Position numbers and translations under genes: made by a program. From PVC group bacterium (GTDB lineage Bacteria; Verrucomicrobiota; Kiritimatiellia; CAIKKV01), in the NCBI GenBank assembly GCA_945898015.1, contig CAMDGM010000014.1, forward strand, positions 1 to 64,000: a stretch of DNA of 64,000 nucleotides. The letters are read 5' to 3'. This document shows positions 9,205 to 20,800 of this stretch, in pieces (position 1 is the first letter of the stretch; each line of letters starts with the position of its first letter). The notes under the pieces were generated by a model. It had not been told where the DNA came from. It searched no databases and was given only the letters and a program-made list of their open reading frames with translations.

Positions 9205-11776
9205 CCGTCACCCGGATCGTGCCGCCATCGGCCGTCTGGCCCGAAACAAGAAGCCGGGCCGCCGGCGTTTCAACATGCTGCTGCAAATACCGCTTGAGCG
9301 GCCGGGCGCCATACGCCGGATCATAAGACGCCTTGGCCAAAGCTTGACGGGCGGCGTCCGTGACGTTCAGGCTGATCCGCTGCGCAGACAGTCGCTCCCG
9401 CAAATCGTCCAGCTGCAACTCCACGATTTTTCCCATTTCTGCCTCGGTCAGGGGCTTAAACAGAATCACATCGTCGATCCGGTTGAGGAATTCAGGCCGG
9501 AAATGGCCCTTGACCTCCTCCATCACCCGGCGTCGGACGCCTTCGGCAATCTGACCGGTTTTACCGATTCCTTCCAGCAACACGAGAGACCCGATATTAC
9601 TCGTCATGATAATGATCGTATTCTTGAAATTCACAGTCCGCCCGTGGGAATCCGTCAGCCGTCCGTCATCCAGGATTTGAAGCAGCACATGAAACACATC
9701 CGGATGGGCCTTTTCAACCTCGTCAAAGAGAATCACGGAGTACGGCTTGCGGCGAACCGCCTCGGTGAGTTGACCGCCCTCGTCGAACCCCACATAGCCG
9801 GGAGGCGCCCCCACCAGGCGCGATACCGTGTGTTTTTCCATGTATTCGCTCATGTCCAGCCGGATTAGGTTGTCTGCGCTGTCAAACAGGGTCAGGGCCA
9901 ACGCCTTTGCCAATTCGGTTTTGCCCACGCCCGTGGGTCCGAGAAAGAGAAAGGCGCCCACCGGCCGGCGCGGATTCTGAATCCCGGCCCGAGCCCGAAG
10001 GACGGCATCCGCCACCACGCGAACGGCCTCGTCCTGGCCAATCACGCGGGTATGCAGGACATCATCCAGATGAAGCAGTTTTTCGCGTTCGCCCTGCAGC
10101 AGGCGGGTCAAGGGAATGCCCGTCCACCGGGAAACCACCCCGGCGATTTCCTCCTCCGTCACTTCCTCGCGCAACAGGGCGCCCTGGGATCCGGCCTCAG
10201 ACGCGGCCTTGGCAAGCTCGGCGATCTTCCGTTCCAATTCAGGGATTTCACCATGCCGCAGTTTGGCGGCTTTTTCCAAATCGTATTTCCGGGCCGCCTC
10301 GTCCTCCTCGCGGCGTTTCTGCTCCAGCGATTCCCGCAAACGCTGAACATCGCCAATCGCGTTTTTCTCCTTTTCCCAACGCGCCCGCATGGCATCCGCA
10401 CCCGCCCTCTGGTCGGCCAGTTCCTTGCGCAAGGCCAGCAGGCGCTCCCGGGAGGCGGAATCGGTCTCTTTTTTCAAGGCGGCGTCCTCGATCTCCAGCC
10501 GCATCATACGGCGGGTGATCGCATCCAGCTCCGCCGGCATGGAGTCGATCTCCGTGCGGATGGAGGCACAGGCTTCGTCCATCAGATCGATGGCTTTGTC
10601 CGGGAGGAAACGGTCGCTGATATAACGATCCGAGAGCACGGCGGCGGAAACCAGGGCGGCATCGCGGATCCGCACCCCATGATGCACCTCGAAGCGCTCC
10701 TTCAGCCCTCGGAGAATCGAAATGGTATCTTCCACGGAAGGAGGTTCCACCAACACAGGCTGAAACCGCCGCTCCAGGGCCGCATCCTTCTCTACGTGCT
10801 TGCGGTATTCGTCCAGCGTGGTGGCCCCGATGCAATGCAGTTCGCCGCGCGCCAGCATGGGCTTCAACATGTTGCCCGCGTCCGTGGATCCCTCCGTACG
10901 ACCCGCGCCTACAATGTTGTGAAGTTCATCAATGAAAAGGAGAATGCGGCCCTCCGCCGCCTTCACCTCATTGAGCACCGCCTTCAGACGCTCCTCGAAA
11001 TCACCCCGGTATTTCGCGCCCGCCATCAGCGCGGTCATATCCAAGGCAAACAGGGTTCGGTCCTTGAGCCCCTCCGGCACATCGCCCCGCAGAATGCGCT
11101 GGGCCAACCCCTCCACGATGGCGGTTTTACCCACGCCCGGCTCACCAATCATAACCGGATTATTCTTGGTTTTACGCGACAAAATGCGGATCACCGAACG
11201 GATTTCCTCATCCCTCCCAATCACCGGATCGAGCTTTCCCTTCCGGGCCATATCCACCAAGTCCACGCCATATTTCTTCAGGGCCTCATACTGCGCTTCC
11301 GGGTTGTCGGTCGTCACACGCTGATTTCCACGCACCGCCGTCAACTCCTTCAACACACGACCCCGATCCACGCCAAAATGTGTTAGAATCCGGCCCACCT
11401 CGGTCTTCGGTCCTTCGTCCGTAAACGCCAGCAACAGGTGTTCGACGGACACAAAGTCGTCTTTCAATCGCTTGGCTTCATCTTCCGCTTTGACCAACAG
11501 GGCATTCAACCGCTGGGTGACCATGATATGCCCGGCTTCCGATGTTCCCCCGCTCATTCGCGGTTTGCGATCCAGAAGCTCTTCAATTCTGGCGCTCATG
11601 GTAGGCAGCGATACACCCAGCCGTTCCAACAATCCCGGAATCAAGCCGCCTTCCTGGCGCACCAACGCCAGAAGGAGATGCTCGCCATCGACTTCCTGCT
11701 GAGCCATTCTGACGGCGGTTTTTTGCGCCTCCTGAATAGCTTCCTGGGCTTTTTGAGTCATGCGATTCATGTCCAT
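9176..11776 (-). CDS. clpB: ClpB disaggregase (Hsp100 AAA+ ATPase)
   Basis: An 866-residue ATP-dependent chaperone that rescues aggregated proteins with DnaK. Visible are the N-terminal Clp repeat domain, AAA-1 with Walker [17 protein letters not shown], the coiled-coil middle domain (rich in Glu/Arg/Lys, about 400-520) that distinguishes ClpB from ClpA/ClpC, and AAA-2 with [15 protein letters not shown] and the [22 protein letters not shown] pore/Walker B segment. ATG 11776 has a strong AAAGGAG site at 11784-11790. The upstream region carries a sigma-54 promoter (separate entry), not an evident heat-shock sigma or CIRCE site, so control by the adjacent NtrC-type regulator is a reasonable inference. 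Confidence 0.96.
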   Translation of the reverse strand: MDMNRMTQKAQEAIQEAQKTAVRMAQQEVDGEHLLLALVRQEGGLIPGLLERLGVSLPTMSARIEELLDRKPRMSGGTSEAGHIMVTQRLNALLVKAEDEAKRLKDDFVSVEHLLLAFTDEGPKTEVGRILTHFGVDRGRVLKELTAVRGNQRVTTDNPEAQYEALKKYGVDLVDMARKGKLDPVIGRDEEIRSVIRILSRKTKNNPVMIGEPGVGKTAIVEGLAQRILRGDVPEGLKDRTLFALDMTALMAGAKYRGDFEERLKAVLNEVKAAEGRILLFIDELHNIVGAGRTEGSTDAGNMLKPMLARGELHCIGATTLDEYRKHVEKDAALERRFQPVLVEPPSVEDTISILRGLKERFEVHHGVRIRDAALVSAAVLSDRYISDRFLPDKAIDLMDEACASIRTEIDSMPAELDAITRRMMRLEIEDAALKKETDSASRERLLALRKELADQRAGADAMRARWEKEKNAIGDVQRLRESLEQKRREEDEAARKYDLEKAAKLRHGEIPELERKIAELAKAASEAGSQGALLREEVTEEEIAGVVSRWTGIPLTRLLQGEREKLLHLDDVLHTRVIGQDEAVRVVADAVLRARAGIQNPRRPVGAFLFLGPTGVGKTELAKALALTLFDSADNLIRLDMSEYMEKHTVSRLVGAPPGYVGFDEGGQLTEAVRRKPYSVILFDEVEKAHPDVFHVLLQILDDGRLTDSHGRTVNFKNTIIIMTSNIGSLVLLEGIGKTGQIAEGVRRRVMEEVKGHFRPEFLNRIDDVILFKPLTEAEMGKIVELQLDDLRERLSAQRISLNVTDAARQALAKASYDPAYGARPLKRYLQQHVETPAARLLVSGQTADGGTIRVTVKEGQILVT

Positions 11777-11810
11777 TTGAATACTCCTTTACTGTCCTCA
11801 CAATCGTATA

Positions 11811-11827
11811 TGCAAGAAAGATGCCAA
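11811..11827 (-). promoter_or_regulatory. Sigma-54 (-24/-12) promoter of clpB
   Basis: On the minus strand the sequence reads TTGGCATCTTTCTTGCA. GG (11825-11824) and GC (11813-11812) are separated by exactly 10 nt, matching the RpoN consensus TGGCAC-N5-TTGCA with one mismatch. The predicted start site is near 11800, giving a leader of about 24 nt that still contains the AAAGGAG ribosome site of clpB. The gene directly upstream encodes a sigma-54 activator. Confidence 0.8.
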
Positions 11828-11829
11828 TT

Positions 11830-11842
11830 TAACGAATCGTTA
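11830..11842. promoter_or_regulatory. 13-bp palindrome abutting the clpB sigma-54 promoter
   Basis: TAACGA-A-TCGTTA is a perfect inverted repeat with a one-base centre, ending 2 nt upstream of the -24 element. It could be an operator or an activator site. Its closeness to the promoter makes it atypical for a sigma-54 enhancer, so a repressor or IHF-like role is equally possible. Confidence 0.45.
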
Positions 11843-11893
11843 TATCAAGCGCATTTACAATGTATTACACAAAACGAAATGAGCACTAAAAAT

Positions 11894-11905
11894 ACGCATA
11901 TGCGT
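11894..11905. promoter_or_regulatory. 12-bp palindrome, candidate enhancer site for the NtrC-type regulator
   Basis: ACGCATATGCGT is a perfect 12-bp palindrome centred about 100 bp upstream of the predicted clpB start site. That is the usual distance for a sigma-54 activator binding site. It lies between the clpB promoter and the regulator gene. Assignment to that regulator is inference. Confidence 0.45.
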
Positions 11906-11959
11906 CACATTGACCCAGCGAGTCGTGTTGACCTTTCCCTGTCGTTCGGGCTGATCTCG

Positions 11960-13333
11960 TTAAAACGGAAGGTCGTATTCTTTGATTTTCCGCTGGATGG
12001 TTCGGCTGGAAATACCAAGGTCTTGGGCGGTGAGGAGCCGGTTTCCCTTGTTTCGTGTAAGCGCTTGTAAAAGGACTTCTTTTTCCATTCCCGACAAGGT
12101 CATGCCGGCGGGAATGCTAAGCAAGGTCGCCGCCTGTTCCTTGCGCACCTTGGCGTCTACCGCCAGCACCACGTCTTGTGCGCTCAGCACGCGATCGGAC
12201 GCCAAAATGACAGAGGATTCCACCGCATTACGCAGTTCGCGAACATTGCCCGGCCAGGAGTGCCGTTCCATGGCGGCATAAAAATCAGGCTCGATATGCT
12301 CAATGCTCCGCCCGTGCTCCTCGCAGGCCACGGCAACAAATCGATCCACGAGGGGGCGCACGTCCTCTCTGCGTTCACGCAACGGAGGAACGCGGATGGT
12401 CACCACCTGAAGACGGAAAAGGAGATCGGGTAAAAAAGACCCCTCTTCCACCATGACGTCCAGCTCCCGGTTGGAAGCAGCCAATATGCGGGTGTCCACC
12501 TTGACCGATTCTTCGCCACCAACCCGAAGGATCTCCTTTTCCTCAATCGCCCGGAGCAGTCGCATCTGAACCGATTTTGGGGCAATGGCGATTTCATCCA
12601 GGAAAAGCGTGCCGTTCCCGGCGCGCTCAAACGCGCCCTGCCGGCGGGCCACCGCTCCGGTAAAAGATCCCTTTTCATGCCCGAAGAGCGCCGATTCGAG
12701 AAGGGTCTCGGTGAACGCCCCGCAATTGATGGCCACAAAAGGACCCCTCGCCCGCTTGCTCTCGCCGTGCAGCCCCCGGGCCACCAGTTCCTTGCCCGTT
12801 CCGCTTTCCCCGAGAATCAAGACCGTGGCGTTGGTGTCTGCCACGGATTTGATCTGGCGGAGCACCCGCTGCATGGCCGGAGAGTCCGAAACCATCTGCT
12901 TCAGCGAAAACCGGTTGGCCACGACTTCCTGAAGGGCGCCCACTTCGCGGCGCAGGGCGTGGGTCTCCAACGCGCGCCCCACCTTGGAATGAAGCTCGTC
13001 CAAGTCGAGGGGCTTGACCAGATAATCATAGGCGCCGGCCTTCAGCGCCCGGATGGCGGTTTCCACGCTTCCATAGGCCGTCATGATCAACACCGGCATC
13101 TGGGGATGCGTTTTACGGGCAAGCTTCAGGACCTCTAGCCCGTTGATGTCGGGCAGCACCAAGTCGGACAAAACAGCATCAAACTCCTCTTTTTGAAGAA
13201 GCGCGACAGCGGACCCGCCGTCTCGGGCGGAAATGACGGTCCACCCGGCCACCTCGAGCGCCTCGGTCACCGATTGGCGCCCGTCGGGATCATCCTCAAC
13301 GAGAAGAATTCGAGCGGAATAGGGCGCATCCAT
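11960..13333 (-). CDS. NtrC-family sigma-54-dependent response regulator
   Basis: A 457-residue transcription activator. The receiver domain (1-125) has acidic pocket EDD at 13-15 and phospho-acceptor Asp57 in VLSDLVLP. The central AAA+ domain has Walker A GESGTGKE (175-182), the sigma-54 contact loop as GSFTGA (222-227) instead of GAFTGA, and Walker B LFLDEI (243-248). A Fis-type helix-turn-helix closes the protein (LTAQDLGISSRTIQRKIKEY). The second position of the GAFTGA loop is Ser, a rare but known variation; the Phe and Thr that contact sigma-54 are kept. The gene follows its kinase by 4 nt and is upstream of a sigma-54 promoter at clpB. Confidence 0.93.
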   Translation of the reverse strand: MDAPYSARILLVEDDPDGRQSVTEALEVAGWTVISARDGGSAVALLQKEEFDAVLSDLVLPDINGLEVLKLARKTHPQMPVLIMTAYGSVETAIRALKAGAYDYLVKPLDLDELHSKVGRALETHALRREVGALQEVVANRFSLKQMVSDSPAMQRVLRQIKSVADTNATVLILGESGTGKELVARGLHGESKRARGPFVAINCGAFTETLLESALFGHEKGSFTGAVARRQGAFERAGNGTLFLDEIAIAPKSVQMRLLRAIEEKEILRVGGEESVKVDTRILAASNRELDVMVEEGSFLPDLLFRLQVVTIRVPPLRERREDVRPLVDRFVAVACEEHGRSIEHIEPDFYAAMERHSWPGNVRELRNAVESSVILASDRVLSAQDVVLAVDAKVRKEQAATLLSIPAGMTLSGMEKEVLLQALTRNKGNRLLTAQDLGISSRTIQRKIKEYDLPF

Positions 13334-13337
13334 GATG

Positions 13338-14753
13338 TCAGTTCCTCCTGCCGGGGCGAAGGCCCCCCTCGGACTTGGGATTCAATAACGGAAGCCGAAT
13401 CTCCACAAGCGCCCCGCCTTCGGCGGCGGCGGAAACCGTAATGGATCCGCCAAACGACTGGATGGCCGCTTTGGCCAACGGCAATCCCAGTCCGAAGCCG
13501 CCAGGCTTGGTGGACACAAACAGCTCAAACACCTTTCGGCGTTTGGATTCCGGAATGCCCGGCCCCTGATCTGATATCTCCACCACGGCGTGGCCGCGAA
13601 GGGATCGCGTCTTAACGCACACCGCGCCCCCACGCGGCGAGGCTTGCTCGGCATTGACAAGAATATTGAGCAGCGCCCGTTTCAGGCCGGTCTCGGAGGC
13701 TAAAACCAGAAGCGGCTCCTCCGTCTGCTCCCGCTTCATGCCGACACCCGCCCTCCCGAAACGGGAGGACAACAGGCTCATGCAATCCGTGACGGCGTCG
13801 CTCACGTCAACTGGCAGGAACACCTCCTGCTCAGGCCGCGCCAGATGCTGGAATTCCTTCAAGATGTCATCCAGTCGATCCAGCGTGCCGCGGGCGCGGC
13901 CGGACAGCTCCTCGATACGATCAAATCGCGCCTCCGCCCCCTTGCTCGCCTCCTTGTCCAACATCTGCAAATCAAGCCGGAGCGCGGACATCGGATTGCG
14001 GAAATCGTGGATAATGCCCGTGGCCATCGCGCCGGCAAAGGCCAGGTTTTCCTGCTGCCGGCGCAAATGCGTTCGCCGGAGTTCCCTCCGAATCAACCAG
14101 CCCACGAGCAACACACAGGCAATGAAGCCCACGGCGATCGTCGTCAGCGACATGCGAAACATGTGAAACAGGGCAGAGCGGGAACCGGACTCTTCTTCCA
14201 CAATCGCTTCCCGTCGAATCGCCACCTCCACCGTCCGCTTGCGCCCCTCGGCGGTCGCCACATCCACACTGAAGGTCATGACCGGGACCGACCCCCCATC
14301 CAACATCACCATCTGCCGCCCCATCGACGGATCCCCCCCCAGGCGCACTTGCGCCGGGGGCGGAAGACGTGCCGCTTGCCCACCCAGGGATTCCTGAAAC
14401 AGAATCACATTGTCCTCGCGAACCGACACATACGCCAGAGACGGAACAAATCTATCAAAACTCCGGATGATCCGGGTGAACTCACGCCATTCCCGTTCCT
14501 CCGGGTTGGTGCGCCCCACAACCGGCAACTCGGCAATACGACTCGCCAGACGGCCGCCGATTTGAGCGACTTCCTGCGCCGCGCTGGCCTTGACCGAACG
14601 CCAATACAAATTGTTAAGCACAAATAGGTTCACCGACGCCAAGGCCCCAATCCCAATGATGGCCACGGCCGCCACAATGGTCATGCGGGTATCCTCCCGC
14701 ATCATCTCCCTGGGAATCGGACTTAACCGGGTTTGAGTGCCCTCGCTTTTCAT
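13338..14753 (-). CDS. Membrane sensor histidine kinase, partner of the NtrC-type regulator
   Basis: A 471-residue kinase with two membrane segments (about 24-46 and 201-221) flanking a periplasmic sensor of about 155 residues with no recognised fold. The H-box GIIHDFRNPMSALRLDLQML places phospho-acceptor His at 249. The N-box NILVNAEQA and G1 box ISDQGPGIPESKR belong to the HATPase domain, followed by GGFGLGLPLAKAAIQSFGG. It is the first gene of a two-gene operon with the regulator 4 nt downstream. The signal sensed is unknown; if the pair controls clpB, an envelope or protein-stress cue would be plausible. Confidence 0.92.
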   Translation of the reverse strand: MKSEGTQTRLSPIPREMMREDTRMTIVAAVAIIGIGALASVNLFVLNNLYWRSVKASAAQEVAQIGGRLASRIAELPVVGRTNPEEREWREFTRIIRSFDRFVPSLAYVSVREDNVILFQESLGGQAARLPPPAQVRLGGDPSMGRQMVMLDGGSVPVMTFSVDVATAEGRKRTVEVAIRREAIVEEESGSRSALFHMFRMSLTTIAVGFIACVLLVGWLIRRELRRTHLRRQQENLAFAGAMATGIIHDFRNPMSALRLDLQMLDKEASKGAEARFDRIEELSGRARGTLDRLDDILKEFQHLARPEQEVFLPVDVSDAVTDCMSLLSSRFGRAGVGMKREQTEEPLLVLASETGLKRALLNILVNAEQASPRGGAVCVKTRSLRGHAVVEISDQGPGIPESKRRKVFELFVSTKPGGFGLGLPLAKAAIQSFGGSITVSAAAEGGALVEIRLPLLNPKSEGGLRPGRRN

Positions 14754-14822
14754 ATTTGTTAAATACTACGCCTTTCTGGGCTCGGAGCAATCGAAAACCC
14801 CGATTTCACGTTGGGATTTGTA

Positions 14823-14851
14823 TTGTCGCGGGACTCAAAAAAGCGTATGAT
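14823..14851 (+). promoter_or_regulatory. Sigma-70-type promoter of the giant secreted protein gene
   Basis: TTGTCG (14823-14828) and TATGAT (14846-14851) are separated by 17 nt. A start site near 14858 would exclude the ATG at 14857 and leave the ATG at 14878, with GGGAGAG at 14866-14872, as the translation start. Confidence 0.6.
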
Positions 14852-14877
14852 CAAAAATGAAAAGTGGGAGAGATTTT

Positions 14878-17800
14878 ATGAAAACGCGCCTCACTCAAAT
14901 AGCTGCTTTTTGGCTGGCCATCCTGTCGCTTTCTATGGCCCCATCGGCCATGGCCGATGAATTAACACAAACTTTTGCCAGCTGGCCTGCCGGAACCGCG
15001 TCCTACAATGGCTGGTCCGTCAGCAACGGAGCCGAAGTCGTTACCTCCGTTACCAATCTGACGACAAACTCTCTTCGCTTTACAACTACCTCTACAAACG
15101 GGATTTTGAGGTTTCCCGTCGTCACAAACGGAGTTGGCATTTTGCAGTTTTACAAAAAAGTGGGCAACACGTCGTATAGAACCAATATTTCTTTTCAGAA
15201 ATCCGCAGACGCGATCTTCTGGACCGAACTAACCAAGGTCACCATTTCTGGTTTCGCGTACAGTGTAACAAACATCACGATCAACGAATACGGAACTAAC
15301 TATTTCCGTTTCTGCCTCTCGAATACGCCGTCTTTCTTCACCTTTCTTGACGATATCCGCCTGTTCCACGCCCCGGCCAAGCTTCAAATCGACTCGACTT
15401 CGTCAAAAACAACGCTTGGCGACACCAACGTTTACGTCAATCAAGCCGTCAACATTACGGCCGCCTACACTCCCTTCAGCATCGTGTCCAACCTGGCCAT
15501 GACCACCTACTACCGGGTCGGGGACACCGGCAACTGGCAGTCGGTCTCCATGACCAACAACGCCAATAACTCCTACACCACCACCAACCCCATCGCCGGC
15601 CAAAGCGTGGCAGGGAAAGTCTACTACTACATCACCGCCACCTTCACCGGCGCCCCGCCCTCAGCGCCCCTCTCCCCGACCAATTACCCGGTCGCCGGGT
15701 CAAACACCCCAACCGCGTCCCTGCCTTTTTACAAAGTCACGGCGCTTCCATTCCTTGCCAACAACAGCTCTATGCTCGCGGTCACGAACGGCGTGTCCAG
15801 CGCCATGACCCTGGCAGGCAACTATTTCTGGGAAACCTTTATTCCCTATTCGGGGACTAACTTCCTGCTCCAGTTCCAAGGCGTCAGCAACACGTGGGGC
15901 GACACCGCCCAATCCACGTCCAGTCCTCCCTTTACCTTGCAAGCGGACCTAAGCTCGCCCACCCTCATCCAGATCAACCCCTCCACCAATCTCGGACAAT
16001 TCGTCATCCGCTTCACGGAAACCAACAACGAATACACGATCAAACAGGCTGCTGCGCAAACGTTCAACAGCTGGTCCGTCACCAACACCGGAAACGACAC
16101 CAACAACCAATGGGTTCTCTTTCAGGGCTTTACCTCTACGAATGCGGACCTGCAGCTTCGAGATCGCGTGGCCGAGCGCGTCCTCGTTCTTGAAAGCAAC
16201 AAAACCTCCTGGATCCAATCCCCCCGCCTGCCCGATGGCATTGGCGAAATCGCCTTCTGGTACCGCAATTATAACGTCAGCGGAACACCGGCAACCAGCC
16301 TGCTCGTTGAAAAATCAACCACCGGCGGAACCAATGACACCGAGTGGACGCGCCTCGCCGCCGTAACCAATTTCACCACCACGGATTACACACGATTCAC
16401 GCTCGTTCCGGCGGACCGCAATTCGTATTATATCCGGGTTCGCACCGCCACCAATTATCCCAATGCCCGGATATGCCTTGACGAGCTGATGGTCGCTCAG
16501 CCCGGCGCGGGCGTCGCCTTCGCCGCCGTAGCCGCCACGCCGGCTTCACCCGCCTTCACCAACACGGTGTCCATCAGCGCCACCATCACGCCGGCCGGAA
16601 ATGCCTCCAACCTGTTAGCCAAAGTCTGGTATCGCAGCGGGTCCACAGGGGGCTGGGACTGGATCACCATGACCAACAACGCCGGCACATTCACCTCGAT
16701 ATCCCCCATCCCCGCGGCAAAGGGAGATCGCCCCGGAGGCGCTGGCACGGTGCAATACTACATCGAATGCGCCTTTGGCGGCTACGAAAGCGCCTATTCC
16801 AGTCCTTTCTATTACCCGGCCGTGGGAAGCAACGTCTCGTATGTGGTCCAATCCTCCTGGCTCATGGCCACGAACTCCGCCACCGAACCGGTTACCCCCC
16901 TCCTCAACAGCACCACGAAGCTCCTCGTCGACTTCATTCCTCAAGCCGGCGCGTCCAATGTCGTGGCATCCGCCTATTACCGCCTGGGGGGGTCGGGTGG
17001 CTACACCTCAAATTCCATGAGCCTTCTTTCCAACTTCACCTACCGGATGGACGGAGTCATCCCGACCCAGTCGGTGGCCGGCCTTCCCCTTGACTATTAT
17101 TTCTCAGCCACATTCTCAGGCGCCGACCCGGTCACCCCCACCAATTATCCCGCCACCGCCACCAATGCCGTATTCAGCACCATCTTCCACTCCAGCGCCT
17201 GGACCTCCTCCTATTCGACCGTTTCTGTCGTAACCGGAAATGTCGCGCGCGCCATGCTCCTGGCCGGCGACAGTTGGTGGCGCTCGGTCGCCACCTATAC
17301 CAATGCGGTTAATCCCCGTTTCCGCTTCGCCGGAACCGGAGTCACCTCCCGGGCGTGGGGCGACGCTGCGCCCAGCGGAACTCGGTTGCCCGTTTACGGG
17401 GCGGCCCAAATATCGGGAGCCGATATTCTCGTGACCGGCACCGTCTCCGGCACCGTCCTCTACCAGTTTAACGACACCAATCTCCAATACAGCGCCCAGA
17501 AGGCCACGGCGGCTGACCTCTATTCCTGGCCCGCCAGTACGGGCGTCAGCACCAACGTTGAAGGCTGGGTGCTGTCCGGACGAGCGGGGCAGACCAACGG
17601 CGCGTATGACCGCTATCGCGTGTTCAACGGCCCCTTTATGGCGCTGGATGGCGGGAGCCGTTCCAACTACCTGCGTTCACCGGACATGACCAATGGCATC
17701 GGCGAGGTCTCGTTTTTCTACCGGAATTGGGACACGAACGGATTAAACCCTGTCAAATTCACGGTTGAAGCATCCGCTAACGCCACGGGTGTCTGGACCG

Positions 17801-20800
17801 AAATCCAAGCGGTTACCAATATTATTTCTGCCGATTACAGGCTCTTCTATACGGTATTTTCCGATCCCCGGTTGTATCACTATGTCCGGATTCGCAACAA
17901 CTCCACCGCCCAGGACGACACCCTCTGTCTTGACGAAACCGTCATCTCCGAGGGCGGCGCCGATATCGCCTTCTCCAACCTGACAACCACGCCGACCGCC
18001 CCCACGGTCATGGATGACGTGACCATTTCAGTCACCTTGACACCCTTGGCGGACGCCACCAACTTGATCCCCTTTCTTTGGTATAAGATCGGGAACAGCG
18101 CGGGCGCGTATTGGGAATCCGTCGCCCTGTCAAACGTATCTAACAACCTCTATCAGGCCATGATTCCCCGCGGACCCATCACCTCCGTCTATTACTATGT
18201 CCAGTGCAGTTACTCGGGGTTCTTTGCCCAAACCACCAGTCCGACCGAATTCCCGTACGGCGGATCCGCCAGCCCGGCCGTTTACACCAACGCGGATGGG
18301 GGTCTTTTTGAAGGATTCGAATCGTGGTCCCGAAACACGTCGGCCTTGGCCGATTACGCCACGAATGACTGGGACGTTTACAACGCCCAATGCCGTGGCG
18401 ACGGGACCACCTACTGGGCCGCACCCGGATCAACGAACAACGCTATCTGGCTTTCCCGCGGCACGAGCGGCAACCCCTCTCAGGAGTCCCAAATTATCAC
18501 CCCGCTCGTCACCAATCTTTACGGCATTGTTTATCTCTCCTTTTTGGCGAGGAATTCTTTTGACTCGGCTTATGACAGCGTTGTTGACATCTACACGACC
18601 TACAGCAACGCACCCTCCACCAATTATCAGGACATCTCCACATGGACCTCGTCCACGAACTTCACCGTTCCATCCAAAGCAGTCTGGACGTCTTTCAGCG
18701 TTGAACTGACCAACAACCTGTTTCGAATCATGCTTCGTAAAAAAGGCAGCGCTTCCAGTTATCTGGGGGTCGACCGCGTCGAAATCGCCCAACGATCCTC
18801 CATGATCACCTTCTCCAACCTTGTCATAAGCCCCGGATACCCGGGGACCAACGACGCCGTGACCGTTTCCTGCAGCATTGACTCGTATACCCCGGGCATG
18901 CCCGCTTATAATTTCCAGCCGTTCCTCTATTACCGGCAAGGGCAGGGCACCAACATGGGACCGCTCGCCATGGCCAGGGTTACGGGCTCCCATCAATTCA
19001 TCACCACGACCCCCATTCCGGGCTCCGTCGCGGTCTGGGACACGAATATCTCTTTCTACATCAAATGCAATTTTGACGGCTACGTGCATCCCTCGGCCAC
19101 CAATTACAGCCCCATGTATTCCCCTGCTGACTACAACAACTCAACGAATTCCTACACCGCCCGGTTAAAATCCTCCGACTACGGCACCATGGACATTTTT
19201 GCCAACTCCAACACCACCGTTCTGGACCTTCTGGACGCCTACACCTGGCAAGGTGTGCTCCAGCTCGATTCCACGGCAAGCGCCATGCGATTCGACTTTG
19301 ATGGGTATTCCTTCTTTACCGGGTCCGGCTTCTCTCCCTTTCCCACCAACTGGGGACAGCCTGACAACCAGTGGAAAACAAACCTCCCCCTGGCCGATAT
19401 CGCCATCGCTGGAAGAACCAATCAAATTCTTGCGGCTGGCCCGCTTGGAAAAGGACAATACGTAGCCAGGCTAAACGAACGGACTGGTGAATTCACATTC
19501 CAATCCTGTGTCGCGCAAAATTTTGAAACGTGGGGAACGTCCACAAACTACCAATACTCCTTGGACAGCGGCTTGGGCGGATTCACCAACGACTTCAACA
19601 ACTGGCCCCTCAACAGCACGCGTTCCCAAGCTGACACATTCGACTCGCCCGCCTATTGGACCAACAATGGGCTGCCAAGCACACACGGCGTTCCCTACTA
19701 CACCAACAGTTGGTATAACGGACCCGCAGGATGGGGCATCTATCAGGCGATGATGCCAACCACAATAGGCGTCGGACTGGGAGCGACCTACGGCGTACTT
19801 CTCAAGCCCTACGACGGGAAAACCAGCAAAATCATCAACGGCAATCAAGGACTGGACCCGCTTGAAGGCATCAGCACCATTTCGTTCTCTTATAAAGCGT
19901 TCCACACCAATGTCTATAATGGCACCAACTGGGTCCCCGTCACGCCCAACCCCATCACCCTGAATGTTTACTCATTCGCCACAAACGATTATGAGAACGA
20001 AGCTTTATATGGTTCCCCCATTGCCACCATTACCAACATCATCACCAACTCATTCAGCACGTTCTCCCTGACCGTCAACGACAAGGGGTATCACGGCATC
20101 GCCATTACACACGGCGGCGGCAGTTCGACCGTCGTTGTTGATTCTGTTTCATTCTCCGACTTCGCCGCCTACACCTTCGAGACCAATGACTGGAAAGCCT
20201 CAAAAATCTGGATGCAGGCCAACAGCGGAAGAAGCGGCGCGGCGATTGAATTCGACGGCCGGCGTTTCGTCACCAACAGCGCTTACCTTCAGACGCCCGG
20301 CATGACCAACGGCATCGGCTTTCTCAACTTCTATTACAAAAGCTTCACAAACACCCAACCCGTCAGCTTCGACGTCAAGCTCTTCAAGTTTACAAGTGGT
20401 GGCGGACTCCTTGAATCCACGATCGAATCCGTGACCAACAGCACCTCGTCCTGGCTGCAATATTCAACGACGCTCTTGATTCCGCCGGACGGCTACACCA
20501 ACATGTACCTCAAGATTGTCCCCACCTCCACAAATCGCCTCTTCATCGACGATGTGCGCGTGATGGGCAACGCCCCCGGTAACTCCTGGGCCGCCAACAA
20601 TGCCAAAATCACCGACGAGGACGGCCGCCGCTTCCGGAAGACCGCCATTTTCCTCAACAACGGACTGAGCGAAATCAACACCAACGCCGGCATGTGCTAC
20701 ACGCAGGAATGGCCGTATGTCAAATCCCCTGAACAGACCAACGGCATCGGGGAAGTCAGCTTCTGGTATCGGAACTGGGAAAACACGGCAAGCCCGACAC

